A model generated the notes under the pieces. It was not told the DNA's origin, made no database searches, and saw nothing but the letters and a program-made list of their open reading frames with translations. Shown piece by piece: positions 1 through 12,200 of a DNA stretch of 64,000 nt. The first letter of the stretch is position 1; each line of letters opens with the position of its first letter. Position numbers and translations under genes: made by a program. This DNA comes from Avena insularis (taxonomy: Eukaryota > Streptophyta > Magnoliopsida > Poales > Poaceae). Where the stretch lies: the NCBI GenBank assembly GCA_023614405.1, contig CM042684.1, positions 537,958,682 to 538,022,681 of the forward strand. Reading direction: 5' to 3'.

Positions 1-942
1 ATGAGCATAAAACAAGATACAATGCTTCAAAGACATGACCAAAACTCGTTGTTTTCGCTTCTTTATGGACGCTTTTCATGATCTATTGCCCACAGCTTTG
101 GGGTTCGAGGGTGATTTACAACCACCATAAGACCGTATACATGTTTGAGATTGATGACCAAAAACTCGCTGCTGCTTTTATTCCCATTTTCATGAGCTAT
201 TAACCATAGTTTTGGGGTTCTATGGCGATTCACAACGACCGTAAGACTAGATACATGTTTGAGAGTTATGACCAAAAATTCATCGTTTCCGTGCTTTATG
301 GCCGTTTGCATCAGCTATTGCCCATAGTTTTCGGCTTCTTGGGCGATTTACAACGACCGTAAGACCAATTACATGTTTCAGATTTATGACAAAAAACTCG
401 CCCCTTTTGCGCTTTATGACCATTTTCATGAGCTATTGACCATATATTTGGGGTTCTAGGGCGATTTACAACGAGCGTAAGACCCGGTACAATGCTTGAG
501 ATTATGACGAAAATTTGTCCTTTTCGCTCTTTTTGTCCATTTTCATGAGAAATAGCCCACAGTTTTGGGGTTCGAGGCGATTTACAACGGCCGTAAGACC
601 TAATACATGTTTGAGATTGATGACCAAAAACACGTCGTTTTCACGCTTTATGGCCATGTTCATGAGCTATTGCCCATAGTTTTGGGTTCTAGGGAGATTT
701 AAAACGACCGTAAGACTAGTTACATGTTTGAGAGTTATGACCAAAAATTCATCGCTTTCAGCTTTTATGGCCATTTTCATGAGTTATTGCCAATTGTCTT
801 TTGATTCTTGGGTTATTTACAATGTACTTAAGACCCAATACATGTTTGAGATTTATGACTAAAAACTCGCTGTTTTGGCGCTTTATGGTCATTTTCATGA
901 GCTACTAACCATAGTTTATGTTGTTCTAGGGCGATTTAAAAT

Positions 943-2113
943 GAGCATAAAACAGTATACAATGCTACAAAGACATGACCAAAAACTCGTTGTTTTCGCT
1001 CTTTATGGACGTTTTCATGATCTATTGCCCACGCTTTGGGGTTCGAGGTGATTTACAACGACCTTAAGACCTTATACATGTTTGAGATTGATGACAAAAA
1101 CTCGCTGCTGCTTTTATGCCCATTTTCATGAGCTATTAACCATAGTTTTGGGGTTCTATGGCGATTCACAACGACCGTAAGACTAGATACATGTTTGAGA
1201 GTTATGACCAAAATTCATTCATCGCTTTTATGGCCGTTTGCATCAGCTATTGCCCATAGTTTTCGGCTTCTTGGGCGATTTACAACGACCGTAAGACCAA
1301 TTACATGTTTCAGATTTATGACCAAAAACTCGCTGTTTTGGCGCTTTATGGTCATTTTCATGAGCTACTAACCATAGTTTTGGTTGTTCTAGGGCGATTT
1401 ACAACGAGCGTAAGACCCGGTACAATGCTTGAGATTATGACGAAAAACTTGTCCTTTTCGCTCTTTATGTCCATTTTCATGAGAAATAGCCCACAGTTTT
1501 GGGGTTCGAGGCGATTTACAACGGCCGTAAGACCTAATACATGTTTGAGATTGATGACCAAAAACACGTCGTTTTCACGCTTTATGGCCATGTTCATGAG
1601 CTATGCCCAATTTTTTTGGTTTCTTGGTATTTTTAAAACGACCGTAAGACTAGTTACATGTTTGAGAGTTATGACAAAAAATTCATCGCTGCTTTTATGG
1701 CCATTTTCATGAGTTATTGCCCATTGTTTTGGGCTTTGGTGATTTACAATGACCTTAAGACCCAATACATGTTTGAGATTTATGACTAAAACACATGTTT
1801 GAGATTGATGACCAAAACTTTATGGCCATGTTCATGAGCTATTGCCCATAGTTTTGGGTTCTAGGGAGATTTAAAACGACCGTAAGACTAGTTACATGTT
1901 TGAGAGTTATGACAAAAAATTCGTCGTTTTCGCGCTTTATGGCCATTTTCATGACTTATTGCAAATTGTTTTGGGCTTCTTGGGTGATTTACAATGACCT
2001 TAAGACCCAATACATGTTTGAGATTTATGACTAAAAACTCGCTGTTTTGGCGCTTTATGGTCATTTTCATGAGCTACTAACCATAGTTTTGGTTGTTCTA
2101 GGGCGATTTACAA
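943..2113 (+). repeat. Expanded higher-order repeat copy (about 10 subunits, 1171 bp)
   Basis: This is the only higher-order copy of abnormal length. After A, B and C comes a D subunit whose second half is H-like (about 1278-1396), then E, F, G. Next is a fused H/F unit: the H sequence breaks at about 1790 and continues as F (ACACATGTTTGAGATTGATG). A second G and H follow. The result is a local re-duplication of an F-G-H-like segment, as expected from unequal exchange between subunits. Confidence 0.8.
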
Positions 2114-2452
2114 GGACCATAAAACAGTATACAAAGCTTCAAAGACATGTACTAAAACTCGTTGTTTTCGGCATTTTTGGTCGTTTTCATGTTCTATTTC
2201 CCACAGTTTTGGGGTTCGAGGGTGATTTACAACGACCATAAGACCTTATACATGTTTGAGATTGATGACAAAAACTCATTTCGCGCTTTATGCCCATTTT
2301 CATGAGCTATTAACCATAGTTTTGGGGTTCTATGGCGATTCACAACGACCGTAAGACTAGATACATGTTTGAGAGTTATGACCAAAAATTCATCGTTTCC
2401 GTGCTTTATGGCCGTTTTCATCAGCTATTGCCCATAGTTTTGGGCTTCTTGG

Positions 2453-2806
2453 GATATTTACAACGACCATAGGAGCAAATACAAGTTTGACATTTATGAC
2501 CAAAAACTCGCCCTTTTTGCGCTTTATGGCCATTTTCATTAGCTATTGACCATTTTTTTGTGGTTCTAGGGCGATTTACAACGAGCGTAAGACCCGGTAC
2601 AATGCTTGGGAGTTATGACGAAAAACTTGTCCTTTTCACTCTTTTATGTCCGTTTTCATGAGCAATAGCCCACACTTTTGGGGTTCGAGGCGATTTACAA
2701 CGACCATAAGACCTAATACATGTTTGAGATTGATGACCAAAAACTCGTCGTTTTCACGCTTTATGGCCATGTTCATGAGCTATTGCCCATTGTTTTGGGT
2801 TCTAGG
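2453..2806 (+). repeat. Variant D-E-F block of the satellite (type 2), first copy
   Basis: Here D, E and F carry a distinctive set of differences: GATATTTACAACGACCATAG and AGGAGCAAATAC in D, GAGAGTTATGACG-type E with CCGTTTTCATGAGCAATAGC, and an F with CGACCATAAGACCTAA. The same set occurs only once more, at about 11847-12200, ten higher-order repeats away. Confidence 0.8.
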
Positions 2807-5800
2807 GAGATTTAAAACGACCGTAAGACTAGTTACATGTTTGAGAGTTATGACAAAAAATTCGTCGTTTTCGCGCTTTATGGCCATTTTCATGAGTTAT
2901 TGCCCATTGTTTTGGGCTTCTTGGGTGATTTACAATGACCTTAAGACCCAATACATGTTTGAGATTTATGACTAAAACTCATTGCTTTTGGCGCTTTTAT
3001 GGTCATTTTCATGAGCTACTAACCATAGTTTTGGTTGTTCTAGGGCGATTTAGAATGAGCATAAAACAAGATACAATGCTTCAAAGACATGACCAAAAAC
3101 TCATGTTTTCGCTTTTATGGACGCTTTCATGATCTATTGCCCACGCTTTGGGGTTCGAGGTGATTTACAACCACCATAAGACCGTATACATGTTTGAGAT
3201 TGATGACAAAAACTCGCTGCTTTTGCTTTTATGCCCATTTTCATGAGCTATTAACCATAGTTTTGGGGTTCTATGGCGATTCACAACGACCGTAAGACTA
3301 GATACATGTTTGAGAGTTATGACAAAAAATTCATCAAGCTTCCGCGCTTTATGGCCGCTTTCATCAGCTATTGCCCATAGTTTTGGGCTTCTGGGCGATT
3401 TACAACGACCGTAAGACCAATTACATGTTTCAGATTTATGACCAAAACTCGCCTTTTGGCGCTTTATGACCATTTTCATGAGCTATTGACCATATTTTTG
3501 GGGTTCTAGGGCGATTTACAACGAGCGTAAGACCCGGTACAATGCTTGAGATTATGACAAAAACTTGTCCTTTTCGCTCTTTATGTCCATTTTCATGAGA
3601 AATAGCCCACGGTTTTGGGGTTCGAGGCGATTTACAACGGCCGTAAGACCTAATACATGTTTGAGATTGATGACCAAAAACACGCTGCTTTTCACGCTTT
3701 ATGGCCATGTTCATGAGCTATTGCCCATAGTTTTGGGTTCTAGGGAGATTTAAAACGACCGTAAGACTAGTTACATGTTTGAGAGTTATGACAAAAAATT
3801 CGTCGTTTTCCCGCTTTATGGCCATTTTCATGAGTTATTGCCATTGTTTTGGGCTTCTTGGTGATTTACAATGACCTTAAGACCCAATACATGTTTGAGA
3901 TTTATGACTAAAAACTCGCTGTTTTGGCGCTTTATGGTCATTTTCATGAGCTACTAACCATAGTTTTGGTTGTTCTAGGGCGATTTAGAATGAGCATAAA
4001 ACAGTATACAATGCTTCAAAGACATGACCAAAAACTCGTTGTTTTCGCTCTTTATGGACGTTTTCATGATCTATTGCCCACAGTTTTGGGGTTCGAGGGT
4101 GATTTACAACGACCATAAGACCAGATACATGTTTGAGATTGATGACAAAAACTCGCTGCTGCTGCTTTTATGCCCATTTTCATGAGCTATTAACCATAGT
4201 TTTGGGGTTCTATGGCGATTCACAACGACCGTAAGACTAGATACATGTTTGAGAGTTATGACCAAAAATTCATCGTTTCCGTGCTTTATGGCCGTTTTCA
4301 TCAGCTATTGCCCATAGTTTTCGGCTTCTTGGGCGATTTACAACGACCGTAAGACCAATTACATGTTTCAGATTTATGACCAAAACTCCTTTTTGGCGCT
4401 TTTATGACCATTTTCATGAGCTATTGACCATATATTTGGGGTTCTAGGGCGATTTACAACGAGCGTAAGACCCGGTACAATGCTTGAGATTATGACGAAA
4501 AACTTGTCCTTTTCGCTCTTTATGTCCATTTTCATGAGAAATAGCCCACAGTTTTGGGGTTCGAGGCGATTTACAACGGCCGTAAGACCTAATACATGTT
4601 TGAGATCGATGACCAAAAACACGTCGTTTTCACGCTTTATGGCCATGTTCATGAGCTATTGCCCATAGTTTTGGGGTTCTATGGCGATTAAAAACGACCG
4701 TAAGACTAGTTACATGTTTGAGAGTTATGACAAAAATTCATTGCTTCGCTTTATGGCCATTTTCATGAGTTATTGCCCATTGTCTTGGGCTTCTTGGGTG
4801 ATTTACAATGACCTTAAGACCCAATACATGTTTGAGATTTATGACTAAAAACTCGCTGTTTTGGCGCTTTATGGTCATTTTCATGAGCTACTAACCATAG
4901 TTTTGGTTGTTCTAGGGCGATTTAGAATGAGCATAAAACAGTATACAATGCTTCAAAGACATGACCAAAAACTCGTTGTTTTCGCTCTTTATGGACGTTT
5001 TCATGATCTATTGCCCACAGTTTTGGGGTTCGAGGGTGATTTACAACGACCATAAGACCAGATACATATTTGAGATTGATGACAAAAACTCATGCTGCTG
5101 CTTTTATGCCCATTTTCATGAGCTATTAACCATAGTTTTGGGGTTCTATGGCGATTCACAACGACCGTAAGACTAGATACATGTTTGAGAGTTATGACCA
5201 AAAATTCATCGTTTCCGTGCTTTATGGCCGTTTTCATCAGCTATTGCCCATAGTTTTCGGCTTCTTGGGCGATTTACAACGACCGTAAGACCAATTACAT
5301 GTTTCAGATTTATGACCAAAAACTCGCTGTTTTGGCGCTTTATGGTCATTTTCATGAGCTACTAACCATATATTTGGGGTTCTAGGGCGATTTACAACGA
5401 GCGTAAGACCCGATACAATGCTTGAGATTATGACGAAAAACTTGTCCTTTTCGCTCTTTATGTCCATTTTCATGAGAAATAGCCCATAGTTTTGGGGTTC
5501 GAGGCGATTTACAACGGCCGTAAGACCTAATACATGTTTGAGATTGATGACCAAAAACACGTGTTTTTCACGCTTTTTGGCCTTTTTCTTGAGCTTTTGC
5601 CCATTTTTTTGGGTTCTAGGGAGATTTAAAACGACCGTAAGACTAGTTACATGTTTGAGAGTTATGACAAAAAATTCGTCGTTTTCGCGCTTTATGGCCA
5701 TTTTCATGAGTTATTGCCCATTGTTTTGGGCTTCTTGGGTGATTTACAATGACCTTAAGACCCAATACATGTTTGAGATTTATGACTAAAAACTCGCTGT

Positions 5801-8800
5801 TTTGGCGCTTTATGGTCATTTTCATGAGCTACTAACCATAGTTTTGGTTGTTCTAGGGCGATTTAGAATGAGCATAAAACAGTATACAATGCTTCAAAGA
5901 CATGACCAAAAACTCGTTGTTTTCGCTCTTTATGGACGTTTTCATGATCTATTGCCCACAGTTTTGGGGTTCGAGGGTGATTTACAACGACCATAAGACC
6001 AGATACATGTTTGAGATTGATGACAAAAAACTCGCTTTGCTGCTTTTATGCCCATTTTCATGAGCTATTAACCCTAGTTTTGGGGTTCTATGGCGATTCA
6101 CAACGACCGTAAGACTAGATACATGTTTGAGAGTTATGACCAAAAATTCATCGTTTCCGTGCTTTATGGCCGTTTTCATCAGCTATTGCCCATAGTTTTC
6201 GGCTTCTTGGGCGATTTACAACGACCGTAAGACCAATTACATGTTTCAGATTTATGACCAAAAACTCGCCCCTTTTGCGCTTTTATGACCATTTTCATGA
6301 GCTATCGACCATATATTTGGGGTTCTAGGGCGATTTACAACGAGCGTAAGACCCGATACAATGCTTGAGATTATGACGAAAAACTTGTCCTTTTCGCTTT
6401 TTATGTCCATTTTCATGAGAAATAGCCCACGCTTTGGGGTTCGAGGCGATTTACAACTACCGTAAGACCTAATACATGTTTGAGATCGATGACCAAAACA
6501 CGCTGCTTTCACGCTTTATGGCCATGTTCATGAGCTATTGCCCATAGTTTTGGGTTCTAGGAGATTTAACACGACCGTAAGACTAGTTACATGTTTGAGA
6601 GTTATGACAAAAATTCGCTGCTTTCGCGCTTTTATGGCCATTTTCATGAGTTATTGCCCATTGTTTTGGGCTTCTTGGTGATTTACAATGACCTTAAGAC
6701 CCAATACATGTTTGAGATTTATGACTAAAACTCATTGCTTTGGCGCTTTTATGGTCATTTTCATGAGCTACTAACCATAGTTTTGGTTGTTCTAGGGCGA
6801 TTTAGAATGAGCATAAAACAAGATACAATGCTTCAAAGACATGACCAAAACTCGTTGTTTTCGCTTCTTTATGGACGCTTTCATGATCTATTGCCCACGC
6901 TTTTGGGGTTCGAGGTGATTTACAACGCACCATAAGACCAGATACATGTTTGAGATCGATGACAAAAACTCGCTGCTGCTTTTATGCCCATTTTCATGAG
7001 CTATTAACCATAGTTTTGGGGTTCTATGGCGATTCACAACGACCGTAAGACTAGATACATGTTTGAGAGTTATGACCAAAAATTCATCGTTTCCGTGCTT
7101 TATGGCCGTTTTCATCAGCTATTGCCCATAGTTTTCGGCTTCTTGGGCGATTTACAACGACCGTAAGACCAATTACATGTTTCAGATTTATGACCAAAAA
7201 CTCGCCCCTTTTGCGCTTTATGACCATTTTCATGAGCTATTGACCATATATTTGGGGTTCTAGGGCGATTTACAACGAGCGTAAGACCCGGTACAATGCT
7301 TGAGATTATGACGAAAAACTTGTCCTTTTCGCTCTTTATGTCCATTTTCATGAGAAATAGCCCACAGTTTTGGGGTTCGAGGCGATTTACAACGGCCGTA
7401 AGACCTAATACATGTTTGAGATTGATGACAAAAAACACGTCGTTTTCACGCTTTATGGCCATGTTCATGAGCTATTGCCCATAGTTTTGGGTTCTAGGGA
7501 GATTTAAAACGACCGTAAGACTAGTTACATGTTTGAGAGTTATGACAAAAAATTCGTCGTTTTCGCGCTTTATGGCCATTTTCATGAGTTATTGCCCATT
7601 GTTTTGGGCTTCTTTGGTGATTTACAATGACCTTAAGACCCAATACATGTTTGAGATTTATGACTAAAAACTCGCTGTTTTGGCGCTTTATGGTCATTTT
7701 CATGAGCTACTAACCATAGTTTTGGTTGTTCTAGGGCGATTTAGAATGAGCATAAAACAGTATACAATGCTTCAAAGACATGACCAAAAACTCGTTGTTT
7801 TCGCTCTTTATGGACGTTTTCATGATCTATTGCCCACAGTTTTGGGGTTCGAGGGTGATTTACAACGACCATAAGACCAGATACATATTTGAGATTGATG
7901 ACAAAAAACTCGCTTTTGCTGCTTTTATGCCCATTTTCATGAGCTATTAACCATAGTTTTGGGGTTCTATGGCGATTCACAACGACCGTAAGACTAGATA
8001 CATGTTTGAGAGTTATGACCAAAAATTCATCGTTTCCTTGCTTTATGGCCGTTTTCATCAGCTATTGCCCATAGTTTTCGGCTTCTTGGGCGATTTACAA
8101 CGACCGTAAGACCAATTACATGTTTCAGATTTATGACCAAAACTCGCCTTTTGGCGCTTTTATGACCATTTTCATGAGCTATCGACCATATTTTTGGGGT
8201 TCTAGGGCGATTTACAACGAGCGTAAGACCCGATACAATGCTTGAGATTATGACTTAAAACTTGTCCTTTTCGCTTTTTATGTCCATTTTCATGAGAAAT
8301 AGCCCACGCTTTGGGGTTCGAGGCGATTTACAACGGCCGTAAGACCTAATACATGTTTGAGATCGATGACCAAAACACGCTGCTTTTCACGATTTTATGG
8401 CCTTGTTCTTGAGCTATTGCCCATAGTTTTGGGTTCTAGGGAGATTTAAAACGACCGTAAGACTAGTTACATGTTTGAGAGTTATGACAAAATATTCGCT
8501 GCTTTGCGCTTTTATGGCCATTTTCATGAGTTATTGCCCATTGTTTTGGGCTTCTTGGTGATTTACAATGACCTTAAGACCCAATACATGTTTGAGATTT
8601 ATGACTAAAAACTCATTGCTTTTGGCGCTTTTATGGTCATTTTCATGAGCTACTAACCATAGTTTTGGTTGTTCTAGGGCGATTTAGAATGAGCATAAAC
8701 AAGATACAATGCTTCAAAGACATGACCAAAAACTCGTTGTTTTCGCTTCTTTATGGACGCTTTCATGATCTATTGCCCACGCTTTGGGGTTCGAGGGTGA

Positions 8801-11800
8801 TTTACAACGCACCATAAGACCGTATACATGTTTGAGATCGATGACAAAAACTCATTGCTGCTGCTTTTATGCCCATTTTCATGAGCTATTAACCATAGTT
8901 TTGGGGTTCTATGGAGATTCACAACGACCGTAAGACTAGATACATGTTTGAGAGTTATGACCAAAAATTCATCGTTTCCGTGCTTTATGGCCGTTTTCAT
9001 CAGCTATTGCCCATAGTTTTCGCTTCTTGGCGATTTACAACGACCGTAAGACCAATTACATGTTTCAGATTTATGACCAAAACTCGCCTTTTTGCGCTTT
9101 TATGACCATTTTCATGAGCTATCGACCATATATTTGGGGTTCTAGGGCGATTTACAACGAGCGTAAGACCCGAGACAATGCTTGAGATTATGACGAAAAA
9201 CTTGTCCTTTTCGCTTTTATGTCCATTTTCATGAGAAATAGCCCACGCTTTGGGGTTCGAGGGCATTTACAACGGCCGTAAGACCTAATACATGTTTGAG
9301 ATCGATGACCAAAAACACGCTGCTTTCACGCTTTATGGCCATGTTCATGAGCTATCGCCCATAGTTTTGGGTTCTAGGAGATTTAAAACGACCGTAAGAC
9401 TAGTTACATGTTTGAGAGTTATGACAAAAATTCGTTGCTTTCGCTTTTATGGCCATTTTCATGAGTTATTGCCCATTGTTTTGGGCTTCTTGGTGATTTA
9501 CAATGACCTTAAGACCCAATACATGTTTGAGATTTATGACTAAAACTCATTGCTTTGGCGCTTTTATGGTCATTTTCATGAGCTACTAACCATAGTTTTG
9601 GTTGTTCTAGGGCGATTTACAAAGAGCATAAACAAAGATACAATGCTTCAAAGACATGACCAAAACTCGTTGTTTTCGCTTCTTTATGGACGTTTTCATG
9701 ATCTATTGCCCACTGTTTTGGGGTTCGAGGGTGATTTACAACGACCATAAGACCAGATACATATTTGAGATTGATGACAAAAACTCATTGCTGCTTTTAT
9801 GCCCATTTTCATGAGCTATTAACCATAGTTTTGGGGTTCTATGGCGATTCACAACGACCGTAAGACTAGATACATGTTTGAGAGTTATGACCAAAAATTC
9901 ATCGTTTCCGTGCTTTATGGCCGTTTTCATCAGCTATTGCCCATAGTTTTCGGCTTCTTGGGCGATTTACAACGATAGTGTGACCAATTACATGTTTCAG
10001 AATTATGACCAAAAACTCGCCCCTTTTGCGCTTTATGACCATTTTCATGAGCTATTGACCATATATTTGGGGTTCTAGGGCGATTTACAACGAGCGTAAG
10101 ACCCGGTACAATGCTTGAGATTATGACGAAAAACTTGTCCTTTTCGCTCTTTATGTCCATTTTCATGAGAAATAGCCCACAGTTTTGGGGTTCGAGGCGA
10201 TTTACAACGGCCGTAAGACCTAATACATGTTTGAGATTGATGACCAAAAACACGTCGTTTTCACGCTTTTTGGCCATGTTCATGAGCTATTGCCCATTGT
10301 TTTGGGTTCTAGGGAGATTTAAAACGACCGTAAGACTAGTTACATGTTTGAGAGTTATGACAAAAAAATTCGTCGTTTTCGCGCTTTATGGCCAATTTTA
10401 ATGAGTTATTGCCCATTGTTTTGGGCTTCTTGGGTGATTTACAATGACCTTAAGACCCAATACATGTTTGAGATTTATGACTGACTAAAACTCATTGCTT
10501 TTGGCGCTTTTATGGTCATTTTCATGAGCTACTAACCATAGTTTTGGTTGTTCTAGGGCGATTTAGAATGAGCATAAAACAAGATACAATGCTTCAAAGA
10601 CATGACCAAAACTCGTTGTTTTCGCTCTTTATGGATGTTTTCATGATCTATTGCCCATAGTTTTGGGGTTCGAGAGTGATTTACAACGACCATAAGACCA
10701 GATACATGTTTGAGATTGATGACAAAAACTCGCTGCTGCTGCTTTTATGCCCATTTTCATGAGCTATTAACCATAGTTTTGGGGTTCTATGGAGATTCAC
10801 AACGACCGTAAGACTAGATACATGTTTGAGAGTTATGACCAAAAGTTCATCGTTTCCGTGCTTTATGGCCGTTTTCATCAGCTATTGCCCATAGTTTTCG
10901 GCTTCTTGGGCGATTTACAACGACCGTAAGACCAATTACATGTTTCAGATTTATGACCAAAAACTCGCCCCTTTTGCGTTTTATGACCATTTTCATGAGC
11001 TATTGACCATATATTTGGGGTTCTAGGGCGATTTACAACGAGCGTAAGACCCGGTACAATGCTTGAGATTATGACGAAAAACTTGTCCTTTTCGCTCTTT
11101 ATGTCCATTTTCATGAGAAATAGCCCACAGTTTTGGGGTTCGAGGCGATTTACAACGGCCGTAAGACCTAATACATGTTTGAGATTGATGACCAAAAACA
11201 CGTCGTTTTCACGCTTTATGGCCATGTTCATGAGCTATTGCCCATAGTTTTGGGTTCTAGGGAGATTTAAAACGACCGTAAGACTAGTTACATGTTTGAG
11301 AGTTATGACAAAAAATTCGTCATTGCTGCTTTTATGGCCATTTTCATGAGTTATTGCCCATTGTTTTGGGCTTCTTGGTGATTTACAATGACCTTAAGAC
11401 CCAATACATGTTTGAGATTTATGACTAAAACTCATTGCTTTTGGCGTTTTATGGTCATTTTCATGAGCTACTAACCATAGTTTTGGTTGTTCTAGGGCGA
11501 TTTAGAATGAGCATAAAACAGTATACAATGCTTCAAAGACATGACCAAAAACTCGTTGTTTTCGCTCTTTATGGACGTTTTCATGATCTATTGCCCACTG
11601 TTTTGGGGTTCGAGGGTGATTTACAACGACCATAAGACCAGATACATATTTGAGATTGATGACAAAAAACTCATTGCTGCTTTTATGCCCATTTTCATGA
11701 GCTATTAACCATAGTTTTGGGGTTCTATGGCGATTCACAACGACCGTAAGACTAGATACATGTTTGAGAGTTATGACCAAAAATTCATCGCTTCCGTTTT

Positions 11801-11846
11801 ATGGCCGTTTTCATGAGCTATTGCCCATAGTTTTGGGCTTCTTGGG

Positions 11847-12200
11847 ATATTTACAACGACCATAGGAGCAAATACATGTTTGACATTTATGACCAAAAAC
11901 TCGCCCTTTTTGCGCTTTATGGCCATTTTCATGAGCTATTGACCATTTTTTGCGGTTCTAGGGCGATTTACAACGAGCGTAAGACCCGGTACAATGCTTG
12001 AGAGTTATGACGAAAAACTTGTCCTTTTCACTCTTTTATGTCCGTTTTCATGAGCAATAGCCCACACTTTTGGGGTTCGAGGCGATTTACAACGACCATA
12101 AGACCTAATACATGTTTGAGATTGATGACCAAAAACTCGTCGTTTTCACGCTTTATGGCCATGTTCATGAGCTATTGCCCATAGTTTTGGGTTCTAGGGA
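11847..12200 (+). repeat. Variant D-E-F block of the satellite (type 2), second copy
   Basis: This block repeats the diagnostic differences of the 2453-2806 block (GATATTTACAACGACCATAG, AGGAGCAAATAC, CGTTTTCATGAGCAATAGC). All other higher-order copies have the standard D-E-F sequence. The distance of about 9394 bp equals ten higher-order units. Confidence 0.8.

Noticed and set aside
5237..5707. Long open frames in the satellite (156 aa on the minus strand here, 142 aa at 16,179-16,607, 135 aa at 1,305-1,712)
   Set aside because: They arise because the repeat unit lacks stops in some frames. The frames differ between copies, cross subunit borders, and have no domain or start signals.
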